A stretch of 64,000 nucleotides of DNA from SIG454 sp045578465 (GCA_045578465.1 JAZNKJ010000006.1:1-64000), one strand, 5' to 3'; counted from the stretch's first letter, positions 24,657 to 34,363 are shown. The notes: generated by a model from the sequence alone, not told the origin. Numbers and translations are program-made.

Positions 24657-25226
24657 TTACACGCAAACACTCAACCAATAGTCTTCTATTCTTTCTGATT
24701 GAACATTGTGATTATCAAGGCAAGTTTGTATATCGCCACTTGCAATACCGACTCCGTACATTTTAAGAACTGCCTCTTTTTGCGTCCAGAGTTTTGTGAA
24801 TTCGGATGCTTTATCTGAACTGTCTTCAATTTGAACAAGTTCTTTTTCATTGCAAACTCTTTTTGCAACATCAAAATTGTATTCGCCAATCTTTTGAATA
24901 TCAACTCCAATAGGTTTATCAGATACACCGCACGCAACATATTCTCCCGAATGGCTGATGTTAAAATGAACATCGGAGAAATTAATTAGATATGGTTTGC
25001 CGTATTCTGAATAGGCAAATTCCTGCTTTGCAATATCAATGCCAAAAGTCTTTTTGATAACTGTTTTAGCAAGAATTTCACCTACGAGCATATTATCGGC
25101 ATTTTGTTTTATTTTTTGTCTTAAAATACGCTCTTGTTTTTCCGCTTGAATAAACCCGAGTAGATGTTGAAATGTATTTTCATCTATTGGACTATTTACT
25201 TTTACAAGATAAATTTCAGGTGTCAT
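24657..25226 (-). CDS. Sfp-type 4'-phosphopantetheinyl transferase
   Basis: 189 residues from the ATG at 25226, which has GAGGTG 7 bases upstream and starts one base after the preceding stop; a longer frame to 25280 only overlaps that gene. FNISHSGEYVACGVSDKPIGVDI gives the GVD magnesium motif and FTKLWTQKEAVLKMYG the WxxKEA motif. It transfers phosphopantetheine from CoA to the carrier (T) domains of the two synthetases upstream in the same operon. It is the last gene of the NRPS operon. Confidence 0.93.
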   Translation of the reverse strand: MTPEIYLVKVNSPIDENTFQHLLGFIQAEKQERILRQKIKQNADNMLVGEILAKTVIKKTFGIDIAKQEFAYSEYGKPYLINFSDVHFNISHSGEYVACGVSDKPIGVDIQKIGEYNFDVAKRVCNEKELVQIEDSSDKASEFTKLWTQKEAVLKMYGVGIASGDIQTCLDNHNVQSERIEDYWLSVCV

Positions 25227-25227
25227 A

Positions 25228-26022
25228 TCACACCTCGGTAGTTTTTGATTCGTTTTCTTCCACTCGTATAATTGCATCATATGTACCCAACAATATTAAA
25301 AGAAAATTTCTCATTGTACGTTTTGCACGAAAATAGAAAACCCGACTTATCATTAAAAATATAATAGCCAAAATTATTTTTCCTGAACACGCTCCACACC
25401 CAATAGTCGGTATGTTCCCAAATATTAAACTTGTATCAGGAATAAAAATAATCGAAAAAAACGCAAATAAAGCCAACGCCAAGAAGCAGATTATTAATGT
25501 TTTTGACATGGCAAAGAGAGCACGCATTTTTTCTACTTTTTTGTCTTTTCCCTTGACAGAAACATAGTACTGAGAAACGCCAAAAACAAAACCTGAAACG
25601 TAGTCATTGTCAAAATCGTTTTTAAGTGCATCTGACTTAAATTCTTCTACAAGTTTTTCAGCAGTTTTTCTATATCGTTCTAAAAGAATAGGATTTTTAA
25701 TTATTTTGTTTGTTGTTTCTTTATCATATTTGTCATCTAATTTGCCTTTCAGTATGCTTTGACTCATTCCTTTGTAAATATTAAAATATTTCCTGTCCAC
25801 AATCGAACCAATTTCTTGTAATATTATTCCTATAACGTATATTGCTAAAACAATGTCCAATCCCTTTTGAAATGTCATTTCACTCCATAACCAAGAGCTA
25901 ACGCTTGAACTCACAACACTACACCCACAGACAAATATTACACCTGACAATAGAACATTAAAAAAATCATAAATCCCCAATTGTTCTGAAAAACTAGTTG
26001 TATCAAGAGAAATATTATTCAT
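25228..26022 (-). CDS. Hypothetical multi-pass membrane protein of the NRPS operon
   Basis: 264 residues. Two hydrophobic helices near 20-43 and 53-70, a ~100-residue charged cytoplasmic part (ILKGKLDDKYDKETTNK) and two more helices near 172-192 and 207-228. GGAGGTG overlaps the end of the synthetase gene; the stop is one base before the PPTase start. It could export, sense or give immunity to the peptide product. It does not look like an MFS, ABC or MatE exporter. No family recognised. Confidence 0.7.
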   Translation of the reverse strand: MNNISLDTTSFSEQLGIYDFFNVLLSGVIFVCGCSVVSSSVSSWLWSEMTFQKGLDIVLAIYVIGIILQEIGSIVDRKYFNIYKGMSQSILKGKLDDKYDKETTNKIIKNPILLERYRKTAEKLVEEFKSDALKNDFDNDYVSGFVFGVSQYYVSVKGKDKKVEKMRALFAMSKTLIICFLALALFAFFSIIFIPDTSLIFGNIPTIGCGACSGKIILAIIFLMISRVFYFRAKRTMRNFLLILLGTYDAIIRVEENESKTTEV

Positions 26023-26025
26023 ATA

Positions 26026-26649
26026 TCACACCTCCAAATAACCAATCTTTCTGAAATACTCAACATACCTCTTCATATACTCAAAATCAATTTCAGACCA
26101 TTCAAAACCGAGCAATTCCATATACTCCTTGGTAAAGTCATTGAGAATACGTATGTTGCTGTCATAGACAAGATTTCCATTTTCATCCATATCGTTAATA
26201 AGTGCTTCGTACATTTCTTCACTGCCTGGGAGTTTGATTTTGTCAATGAATGTTTTACTGTCAACGATATTCATTTCAATGCCAAGTTTTTTCAGTATCT
26301 CAACAAATCTATCAAAATATAGCGGTTTATAACTGTTGAGATTAAATACGGTATACTTGTTATTAAAATACTCTGCAATCTTAACAGTGCCTTTTGCAGT
26401 ATCATCAACCGGAGAGAACTCTGCATACAAGCTCATTAAGTATTCAGGGAATACTTTCAGTTCAAGCACTGCCTTAAATCTGTTTAAGAAAGCATTTGAT
26501 TCGTGATTTTTCTGGAACTTTGCATCACTCACTCTGTTGGTAAGGTTTCCTACTCGAATGATATTTGCTTCAAGTCCTTCAAGCATAGCATCAAGAACCG
26601 CTTTTTCAGCCTCAAACTTGCTCCTTGCATACACATTTTCAAGAGGCTG
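26026..26649 (-). pseudogene. NRPS reductase domain, part after the in-frame TGA
   Basis: This is the same reading frame as the 26650-28995 synthetase, continuing for 207 codons after a single TGA. It contains the catalytic YxxxK motif of the thioester reductase (VYARSKFEAEK) and the complete C-terminal substrate region. There is no ribosome site of its own; the first possible start is a GTG at 26634. It is expressed only if the TGA is read through, or if the TGA is a sequence error. Homologous reductases have Gly-Gln at the stop position, so GGA to TGA is the simplest explanation. Confidence 0.8.
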
Positions 26650-28995
26650 TCACATAAACAGCGTTGTCTCGTCAAAGAACAGTTCTGTTTCACTCTTAAA
26701 CGATTCTGCAACGTCAAGCATAGCATTACCAGAAACAGAAAGAGTAGAAATATGTATGAGTTTAGCATTATGATTTTTACAGAAATCGATAGCATTTAAT
26801 GTTCCGCCAACATTCATATCATAGAAATACTGATATGAACCGTAATGCTTAACACTTGCTGCGGTGTGAATTACAAGGTCAATACTGTCATCAATCTTAA
26901 TATCCGCAAGATGTTCCAAATCACCGATAACGGGAACAATGCGTTTATCGTCTTTATACTTATCACCAAAGTAGAATGATAACATATCATAAAGTCTATT
27001 TTCATTATTACGAACAAGGCAATATACCTTATCTGCACCGCTTGTAATTAATTCGTCAATAACATGACTACCTAGGAAACCTGTACTGCCGGTTATAAAC
27101 ACATTACCAAGGGCAGATTTTTGCGGCAATTCAATACATTCCACCTTGTTGTTTTCAAACAGAGGAATATACTTATCAAAATCTGCTTGGTTATATGAAA
27201 TCGCCTGCTTGTCTCCATTTTCAATATAATCATAGAGCTTTGCAACTGTCGGGTTATCAAATACTGACTGTAAGTTAAAATAAATCCCCTCGCTGTGTGC
27301 TTTTGAAACAAATTCAATCGCTTTCAAACTATCTCCACCAAGGTCAAAAAAATCATCATTTAAACCAATTGGTGAATAGTTTAAAACTTTTTCCATAACA
27401 AATGCAATTTCTTGCTGTAATTTGTTTTCGGGTTTTACATATTCTGCATCTGTATTTGTGTTTGTTAAATCAACCTCAGGGAGTGCTTTTCTGTTAATCT
27501 TACCGCTTGATGTAAGCGGCATTTCAGATAGAACAGTGAAAATATGAGGCATCATATATTTAGGAAGTTTTGAAGATATTGCAGACTTGATTTCTGCCAC
27601 ATCTACACTCTTTTGTTCTGTGTAGAAAGCACAGATAAGTTGTCTGCCAATTGCATCTTTACGCACCACAACAACTGCCTGTGAAACACCATCAACAGAA
27701 TCTATTGCACTTTCAATTTCACCAAGTTCTATTCTAAGGCCTCTTATCTTAACCTGAAAATCATTTCTGCCGACATACGCAATATTACCGTCTTCACGCC
27801 AATAGGCAAGGTCTCCTGTTTTATACATTTTGCCATCGCCGAATGGGTTATCTACAAACTTTTCTGCAGTCAGTTCAGGTCTGTTTAAATAACCTACACC
27901 AACACCATCTCCTGCAATACAAAGTTCACCAATCTGACCGATCGGCATTGGGTGATTGTATTTATCAAGAATATAAATTTGCGTGTTTGCAATAGGTTTG
28001 CCTATGGTTATATCAGTAGAATTAATTTCACCAAAAGAAACACCTATTGTAGTTTCAGATGGTCCATATCCGTTAAAGAATTTTGCAGAGGTATGCTCTT
28101 GTAAAAACTCATATAAATCGGGCGTGAAATTCTCCGCAGCGACCATAATTACTTTTGCTTTCTTGGTTGCCTCAACATATTTTTCGTTTCCGCAGAATGC
28201 TTTTATTGTTGATGGAGTTGAATGAATAACATCAACATTATGCTTTTTAATAAGTTTTGCCAAATCTTCTGCATGGGTCATTTCATAGTCATTTGCTAAA
28301 ACAAGAGATAATCCGTTTAACAAGAACAAAGCATAATCCACACCAAAAGCATCAAAACAGCATTTAAATGTTGAAATCAATCTTGTTCCGTAATTTATCA
28401 TACAACTTTGATAATTGTTGATATTATTATTACAGAAATTTATAAGATTTCTGTGTCTGATAATAGTGCCTTTGGGTTTGCCGGTTGTTCCCGATGTATA
28501 GATACAGTAGCAGTAGTTATCGGATGTTATTTCGATATTGGGGTTCTCTTCATTATCTGAAATAAAGTCTTGTAAATTGCTTTCAGTAATATAGAATTTA
28601 GAACCGCTATCTACTATCATATATTCCACTCTATCTTGCGGAAAATCAAGGTCAATTGGCAGATACGCGCTACCTGCTTTGAGCACGCCAAACATAACTG
28701 CAATTAAATAACTGTTTCTTGGCAAAGCAAAGGCAACAATATCATTTGCCTTTACACCTTTTTCAATTAAGCTGTTTGCAATTTTGTTTGAAAGTTTATT
28801 GAGTTCATCATATGTAAGCGTTCTATCACAAGCAATAACTGCGGTTTTATCAGGGGTTTTAAGCACCTGTTCTTCAAACAACTGATGTACACACCTATCC
28901 TTCGGGTAATCAACTCTTGTGTCATTAAATGAATAAATAATAGTGTTAAATTCATCATTTGAAATAACACTTAAGTCTTTAATTTGCCTTGACAT
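26650..28995 (-). CDS. NRPS module A-T-R (reductase truncated by TGA)
   Basis: 781 codons to the TGA, 989 residues if read through. Adenylation domain about 20-510 (A3 YTSGTTGKPKGT, A5 NGYGPSETT, A7/A8 YKTGDLAYW). Carrier domain with GGDSLK, Ser at about 556. NAD(P)-binding start of a terminal reductase (FITGSTGFLGS, about 632-642). It accepts the intermediate from the C domain ending the partner protein, adds the second amino acid and should release it reductively as an aldehyde. My reading of the ten specificity positions is D-A-V-H-M-A-G-I-G-K, tentative. The stop removes the catalytic Tyr and Lys. Confidence 0.92.
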   Translation of the reverse strand: MSRQIKDLSVISNDEFNTIIYSFNDTRVDYPKDRCVHQLFEEQVLKTPDKTAVIACDRTLTYDELNKLSNKIANSLIEKGVKANDIVAFALPRNSYLIAVMFGVLKAGSAYLPIDLDFPQDRVEYMIVDSGSKFYITESNLQDFISDNEENPNIEITSDNYCYCIYTSGTTGKPKGTIIRHRNLINFCNNNINNYQSCMINYGTRLISTFKCCFDAFGVDYALFLLNGLSLVLANDYEMTHAEDLAKLIKKHNVDVIHSTPSTIKAFCGNEKYVEATKKAKVIMVAAENFTPDLYEFLQEHTSAKFFNGYGPSETTIGVSFGEINSTDITIGKPIANTQIYILDKYNHPMPIGQIGELCIAGDGVGVGYLNRPELTAEKFVDNPFGDGKMYKTGDLAYWREDGNIAYVGRNDFQVKIRGLRIELGEIESAIDSVDGVSQAVVVVRKDAIGRQLICAFYTEQKSVDVAEIKSAISSKLPKYMMPHIFTVLSEMPLTSSGKINRKALPEVDLTNTNTDAEYVKPENKLQQEIAFVMEKVLNYSPIGLNDDFFDLGGDSLKAIEFVSKAHSEGIYFNLQSVFDNPTVAKLYDYIENGDKQAISYNQADFDKYIPLFENNKVECIELPQKSALGNVFITGSTGFLGSHVIDELITSGADKVYCLVRNNENRLYDMLSFYFGDKYKDDKRIVPVIGDLEHLADIKIDDSIDLVIHTAASVKHYGSYQYFYDMNVGGTLNAIDFCKNHNAKLIHISTLSVSGNAMLDVAESFKSETELFFDETTLFM

Positions 28996-29007
28996 TTTTA
29001 TCCCTTC

Positions 29008-29409
29008 TCAATCATTAAGATGTTTACGCGTAAAAGATTTAGGTAGAATCTCAGACAATTTATATTCTTCCATATTTTCGTTTTCATCACAACAAATAAT
29101 TTCGATCTCACCAAACTCACATAACGCTTGTCTGCAAATTCCGCAAGGTGTAATATTTGCTTTGTTGCCACAAACACAAATTGCCACAAATTCTCGTTCA
29201 CCGGCAGATAAAGCAGCACCTAACGCAACTCGTTCAGCACATGTGCCAGCACCAAAACTGCTGTTTTCAAAATTGCTTCCCAGGTAAATTTCTCCACTTT
29301 TTGCCAGCAATGCTGCTCCAACTTTGTAATTTGAATATGGAGAATAGGAGTTTTTCCTAACCTCAATTGCCAAAGCAATTAGTTTTTCTCTTTGTTCCAT
29401 TGTAATCAT
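29008..29409 (-). CDS. cdd: Cytidine deaminase family protein
   Basis: 133 residues. Zinc ligands C57 (with E59 as catalytic acid, TCAER) and C89/C92 (PCGIC) are intact, and the N-terminal YSPYSNYKVGAAL is the classic Cdd signature. Length is normal for the tetrameric enzyme, which converts cytidine and deoxycytidine to uridine forms. GGAGG lies before the ATG and the start overlaps the preceding gene by ATGA. Placement between two NRPS genes is odd: either an NRPS-product tailoring role on a nucleoside-like group, or a passenger that travelled with the 2TM protein. Confidence 0.92.
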   Translation of the reverse strand: MITMEQREKLIALAIEVRKNSYSPYSNYKVGAALLAKSGEIYLGSNFENSSFGAGTCAERVALGAALSAGEREFVAICVCGNKANITPCGICRQALCEFGEIEIICCDENENMEEYKLSEILPKSFTRKHLND

Positions 29410-30086
29410 ACAGGTACCTCCAGATTAAAATTATTTTCTATATATTCTTTTACATGTTCATAGATTTCTCTGTCCGAAAACTTCTTCGGATTTTCTGATC
29501 GCTTAATATTCAAACATGAATCGTAAAACTTCTCCTCGAATTTTATCATCTTTGTATTATGTATAGTTTGTACTCCTGTTGAGCAAACATCAAAGAAATA
29601 TCCGTTTGCAGTATAAAAACCATTGTCAGAGTTTGATATTGAAAATACTTTTCCAAACCCTTCGGGACGATGTTTTTGATTGCTTTCTGAAATATAAAAG
29701 AATTCATTGCTTTTAGATATTATAAATTTTTCAGACTGAAATTTTACTGGCTCCCCAGCTACAGGCTCGTAATTGCAACCATCAAAATGGTATTCTCCGT
29801 CCTTAAAATATATCTTGCATATTGAAATGTTTCTTGAGAAACCTGGAATAATTTCAATCCAACGTCCTTCGTATTTTTTATATCTCCTAAAACACTTAAT
29901 GTTACCGATATACTTATCAAAACAGAAAATAGCGACCGCAGAGACCAAATAAGCCATAAAGTAAATAAATATTTTAGCAGGTAATGAATTACCAATAAAA
30001 AAGTCAGCAACACAAATAAATAACATTGGGAACATTGTCAAAATAACTGCTTCTATAATTTGTCTTAAAGTTTTAAAAGTTTTCAT
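29406..30086 (-). CDS. Two-TM, beta-strand-rich protein (resembles Cap15/S-2TM)
   Basis: 226 residues from the ATG at 30086, with AAGGAG 7 bases upstream; an in-frame start at 30119 lacks one. Two membrane helices (about 7-28 and 36-54), then ~165 residues rich in beta strands beginning KKYEGRWIEIIPGFSRNISI. This 2TM-plus-beta-barrel layout and the YEGxW strand resemble the SMODS-associated S-2TM effector (Cap15) of CBASS systems. The likeness is by layout only; no nucleotide cyclase gene is nearby. It is coupled by ATGA to the cytidine deaminase. Confidence 0.6.
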   Translation of the reverse strand: MKTFKTLRQIIEAVILTMFPMLFICVADFFIGNSLPAKIFIYFMAYLVSAVAIFCFDKYIGNIKCFRRYKKYEGRWIEIIPGFSRNISICKIYFKDGEYHFDGCNYEPVAGEPVKFQSEKFIISKSNEFFYISESNQKHRPEGFGKVFSISNSDNGFYTANGYFFDVCSTGVQTIHNTKMIKFEEKFYDSCLNIKRSENPKKFSDREIYEHVKEYIENNFNLEVPV

Positions 30087-30119
30087 ATTCTTTCTCCTTA
30101 TATACATTTTTTTATACAC

Positions 30120-33100
30120 TTAAATTAATTGCTCCAGCAACAGTTTATATCCAGTGACTATACGCCTTATCGTACCTTCTTTATACAAATCAGTACAATA
30201 TTCTGCCATTAAAACAACATCATTGTCTCTTGGCATTACATTTAAGGTTAAATCATACTTTGATGTTGTAACAGGAATAGTTAAAAGCTCTGCTTTTTTA
30301 TCACCAAACACAACATCCGTCATTTCTTCACTTTGGTATGCAAACATAACATCAAAAAGCGGGTTTCTGTTTGATGTTTCTATATTCAGTTTCTTTATTA
30401 ACTCTCCAAATGGATAGTCTTGATTTGCTATTGCATTGATTGAATTTTCTTTAACCTCAGTTAAAAAGTCTAAAACTGTTTTTGTTCCAACAGGTTTATT
30501 ACGAAGAGCAATAGTATTTACAAACATACCTATTGTGTTTAAGAACTTGCTATCTCTGCCGCTTATAGGCATACCCACAACAATATCTTCGCAACCTGAG
30601 AATTTTGACAATAAGATATTAAACCCACTCATATAAAAGGCATAAGGGGTGATGTTAAGCTCTTTGCATTTATCTTTAATTTTGTTATGTAATGCAATAT
30701 CTATTGTATCATAGAGAGCAGAACCATTATGAGTTTGCTTGTTTCCTCTTGGGAAGTCGGTATTGATTTCAAGAACCGGAACTTCATCATCAAATACTGA
30801 CAACCAGTATTTTTCACTCTCAGTATGGTCTTGTTCACAGACTGCAAATTCTTTATACTGAACTGGAGCATTATCAAGAGTTCTTCCCATATACAGTTCA
30901 TTTAACTCGTTAAAGAATACGGGCATAGAAGAACCGTCTGTTATGATATGGTGAACATCAACCATAACAGTATCTTCATAATAACCAACACGAACAAGCG
31001 GTGCTTTTTCTAAATCAAACGGACGTATGAAATCAAGTATATTATTACTGCTTAACTTTTCAATCTCAATAGTTGCAGTATCATTGATAACTTGAATGAT
31101 ATGACCGTCTTTATTCTCAAAATGTGTTTTTAACGCCTCGTGTCTTGCAATAAGTTTATTAACTGCATTTTGTAATCTGTCAACATCTAAATTTTCTGTT
31201 TTAAAGCAATACGGAATATTGTAAAGGGTAGAATTTTCCTGCATACTCTGAGCAGTATATACTCTCATTTGAGCATCAGTTGCAGGAATATCACCAACCC
31301 ATTCAAAAGGCGTAATTTCTGCTTCTGCTTGTTCTAACTGTTCCGCCAACTCTTTTACAGTTTCACAGTAAAAAACAGTTTTAACGGTTGTTTTGTAGCC
31401 CTTTGATTCAAGTTTTGAAATAAGTTCTATTGCTTTTAAACTGTCTCCGCCTAAGTCAAAGAAATTATCTAAAATTCCAACTCTTTCAAGATGTAAAACC
31501 CTTGCAATTTCAGTTGCTAAAACTATCTCTTGTTCCGTAGTCGGTGTAACATATTCAACATCATTTGAAATATTTGTTAAATCAACCTCAGGGAGTGCCT
31601 TGCGGTTGATTTTTCCGCTTGTGGTTAAAGGCATTTCTTCCAACACAGTGAAAATATGCGGCATCATATATTTAGGGAGCTTTGAAGATATTGCAGATCT
31701 AATATCTGCCACATCAACAGATTTTTGTTCTGTATAGAAAGCACAGATTAATTGTCTTCCATTTGTGTCTTTACGCACCAAAACAATCGCTTGTGAAATA
31801 CCATCAACAGAATCTATTGCACTTTCAATTTCTCCAAGCTCTATTCTGAGACCTCTTATTTTTACCTGAAAATCATTTCTACCAACATAGGCAATATTAC
31901 CATCTTCACGCCAATATGCAAGGTCTCCGGTCTTATACATTTTACCTTCACCAAAGGGGTTATCAACAAACTTTTCAGCAGTCAATTCAGGTCTGTTTAG
32001 ATAACCTGCACCGACACCGTCTCCAGCGATACAAAGCTCACCAATCTGACCTATCGGCATCGGGTTGTTATATTTATCAATAATGAAAATCTGAGTATTT
32101 GCAATAGGTTTGCCTACGGTTATGTCAATAGAATTGATTTCTCCAAAGGATGCTCCCAAAGTTGTTTCTGTTGGTCCATACCCATTGAAGATGTTAATGT
32201 TTTTATTATACTTATGTATTTTATCTGATAACTCCGGTTTGAGTTCCTCTCCGCCAATCATAATGACTTCAATATTCAAGAACGCATCTTTAAATTCATA
32301 GTTTTCCAAGAGCATTTCTAACCTTGATGGTGTTATGTGCATACAATCTACATTATGATAAACAATTAGGTCCGTCAATTTATGTATGTTATGTAGCTGT
32401 TCTTCATTGGTTAACACTACAGTTTTTCCAAGCAACAACGATAATATAATTTCAAAAATTGATATATCAAAAGTAATAGAACCTATTGCTAAGATAGAAT
32501 TACATTCTTCGTATATGCTTGATTGTAAATTGTTTTGTGGAGCGATATTGCAAAAATTAACAAGGTTTCTATGTCTGATAAGAGTTCCTTTGGGGTTGCC
32601 CGTTGTTCCTGAAGTATAAATGCAGTAGCAGTAGTTGTCCGATGTCATTTCAACATTCGGATTATCTTCGCTATCTGAAATGAATTCATTTAAATTATCT
32701 TCTGTTATAAAAAACTTTGCATTGCTGTCTTCAAGCATATAATCGATTCTATCTTGCGGATAGTCAGGGTCAATCGGCATATAGGCTGCACCTGATTTAA
32801 GTATGCCAAACATAACTGCAATCAAATAACTGTTTCTTGGCAAAGCAAAAGCAACAATATCATTTGCTTTTACACCTTTTTGAATCAAGCTGTTTGCAAT
32901 CTTGTTTGAAAGTTTATTCAGTTCATCATATGTAAGTGTTTTATCACACGCGATAACCGCAGTATTTTTGGGTGTTTTTAATACTTGTTCTTCAAACAAT
33001 TGATGAACACACTTGTCCTTTGGATAATCTGCTTTTGTATCATTGAAATCATAAATAAGAGTATTTTTCTCTTTTTCAGATAAAATAGCAAGCTCAGTTA

Positions 33101-34322
33101 TTTTCTTGTCCTCGTTTATAGCATCAAAAAGAAGATTAAAAATATGCTCATGCATTCTTTCAATTTCTTTTTCTGTAAATTTCTCAATTTGATAATCATA
33201 GTGGATTTTTAAGATGCCTTCACTATCACGGTCATCAATATGCATTTGTAAGCTCTCGGTCTGCATACCATTGCAGTACCACACACTTTCAAATTCAGTA
33301 TCAATTCCGGTGAATTTCGCATTCTGATAACTAAGCATAACATCATAAAGATTACCTGAAAAATCAAATACATGTCGAAGAGTTTCAAGCACTTCTCCGT
33401 AATTAAATTTTTGATGTTTTATGATGCCAAAAAGAGTTTTTGAGATTGTTCTCAAATTCTCAGAAAAAGTTTTTCCATTATCAAGTTCCATTAACACCGG
33501 AGCAGTATTGATGAACATACCCATAGTGTTTTTCTCTTGTGCATTGGTTCGGTTTAAAATAGCGGTGCCGATATAAAACTTTTCCTGGTTCATTTTAACT
33601 CTGTTCATATAAACGCCAAGTGCCGTCATAAGCAGCATATAAACAGATGTTTTATGCTCATTTGCATAGTTTTGAATTTTTGCAGTTTTTTCTTCATCAA
33701 TAAGAAAATGTTTTCTGTTTGAAACATAAGACTTAACTTGTTTGTCGCTTATGTATGTAATGTCATCACACTTTTTGTACTGTTCTATATAATATTCTTT
33801 ATCTTTTGGGTAGCGTTTTCCATTAAAATATTCTTGTTCGGCTGGTATATAATCTATGTATGAATATGCCTCTGGTATTTCACCGTTCGCAAGGGTATTA
33901 AACTGAGAACCAACAAGCGAGAGAGTCCAAGCATCAGATATAATATGATGCAGTTTTACAAGTAAACCATAGCCACCATTTAACAAAATCACATTAATTT
34001 CGCAAAGAGAGCTATAAAAGTCCATCGGTTCTTTTGCATATTTTTCAGCATAAGAATTAAGCTCCTCTTTATCTGCAAAGTGAAGCACTTTGATTTTCTG
34101 TTCCTTATACTCTGAAACTATTTGGTAGGGAACCCCATCAATTTCAGTTATTCTGATGCGGAGTGCATCATTAAGGCGATAAAGTTCATTTACTGCATTA
34201 GTCAGTACAGAAATATCTTTTTCGCCTTTAATAACAATGCTGCCGCAGACATTAGCAATACTACCGCCTGCAAACCTTTCCATATCATATATTAATTTTT
34301 GCGGTTTTGTTAAATGATACAT
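30120..34322 (-). CDS. NRPS C-A-T-C
   Basis: 1400 residues. Condensation domain 1 (about 1-420; HHIISDAW, His125-His126...Asp130), adenylation domain (about 435-905; YTSGTTGNPKGT, NGYGPTETT, YKTGDLAYW), carrier domain with GGDSLK (Ser about 961) and condensation domain 2 (about 1045-1400; HHIITDG near 1122). The first C domain at the chain start suggests N-acylation of the first residue. The protein ends right after the second C domain, so the assembly line continues on the A-T-R protein. My reading of the specificity positions is D-I-F-H-M-G-G-L-G-K, tentative. First gene of the operon. Confidence 0.95.
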   Translation of the reverse strand: MYHLTKPQKLIYDMERFAGGSIANVCGSIVIKGEKDISVLTNAVNELYRLNDALRIRITEIDGVPYQIVSEYKEQKIKVLHFADKEELNSYAEKYAKEPMDFYSSLCEINVILLNGGYGLLVKLHHIISDAWTLSLVGSQFNTLANGEIPEAYSYIDYIPAEQEYFNGKRYPKDKEYYIEQYKKCDDITYISDKQVKSYVSNRKHFLIDEEKTAKIQNYANEHKTSVYMLLMTALGVYMNRVKMNQEKFYIGTAILNRTNAQEKNTMGMFINTAPVLMELDNGKTFSENLRTISKTLFGIIKHQKFNYGEVLETLRHVFDFSGNLYDVMLSYQNAKFTGIDTEFESVWYCNGMQTESLQMHIDDRDSEGILKIHYDYQIEKFTEKEIERMHEHIFNLLFDAINEDKKITELAILSEKEKNTLIYDFNDTKADYPKDKCVHQLFEEQVLKTPKNTAVIACDKTLTYDELNKLSNKIANSLIQKGVKANDIVAFALPRNSYLIAVMFGILKSGAAYMPIDPDYPQDRIDYMLEDSNAKFFITEDNLNEFISDSEDNPNVEMTSDNYCYCIYTSGTTGNPKGTLIRHRNLVNFCNIAPQNNLQSSIYEECNSILAIGSITFDISIFEIILSLLLGKTVVLTNEEQLHNIHKLTDLIVYHNVDCMHITPSRLEMLLENYEFKDAFLNIEVIMIGGEELKPELSDKIHKYNKNINIFNGYGPTETTLGASFGEINSIDITVGKPIANTQIFIIDKYNNPMPIGQIGELCIAGDGVGAGYLNRPELTAEKFVDNPFGEGKMYKTGDLAYWREDGNIAYVGRNDFQVKIRGLRIELGEIESAIDSVDGISQAIVLVRKDTNGRQLICAFYTEQKSVDVADIRSAISSKLPKYMMPHIFTVLEEMPLTTSGKINRKALPEVDLTNISNDVEYVTPTTEQEIVLATEIARVLHLERVGILDNFFDLGGDSLKAIELISKLESKGYKTTVKTVFYCETVKELAEQLEQAEAEITPFEWVGDIPATDAQMRVYTAQSMQENSTLYNIPYCFKTENLDVDRLQNAVNKLIARHEALKTHFENKDGHIIQVINDTATIEIEKLSSNNILDFIRPFDLEKAPLVRVGYYEDTVMVDVHHIITDGSSMPVFFNELNELYMGRTLDNAPVQYKEFAVCEQDHTESEKYWLSVFDDEVPVLEINTDFPRGNKQTHNGSALYDTIDIALHNKIKDKCKELNITPYAFYMSGFNILLSKFSGCEDIVVGMPISGRDSKFLNTIGMFVNTIALRNKPVGTKTVLDFLTEVKENSINAIANQDYPFGELIKKLNIETSNRNPLFDVMFAYQSEEMTDVVFGDKKAELLTIPVTTSKYDLTLNVMPRDNDVVLMAEYCTDLYKEGTIRRIVTGYKLLLEQLI

Positions 34323-34363
34323 AGTTGTCCCTCGTATTTAGCCAGTTCGAAAGATTAAAAATT

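Noticed and set aside
26026..26634. Independent oxidoreductase gene starting at 26634
   Set aside because: It is in the same frame as the upstream synthetase, begins at a GTG with no ribosome site in the middle of the reductase domain, and completes that domain.
26650..26652. TGA recoded as glycine (genetic code 25) in the reductase gene
   Set aside because: TGA ends other genes here (4849-4851, 29406-29408, 26026-26028, all with tight overlaps), so the organism uses it as a stop.
29406..30086. Complete CBASS system
   Set aside because: The 2TM protein resembles Cap15, but no CD-NTase, E1/E2 or JAB gene is present in the island.
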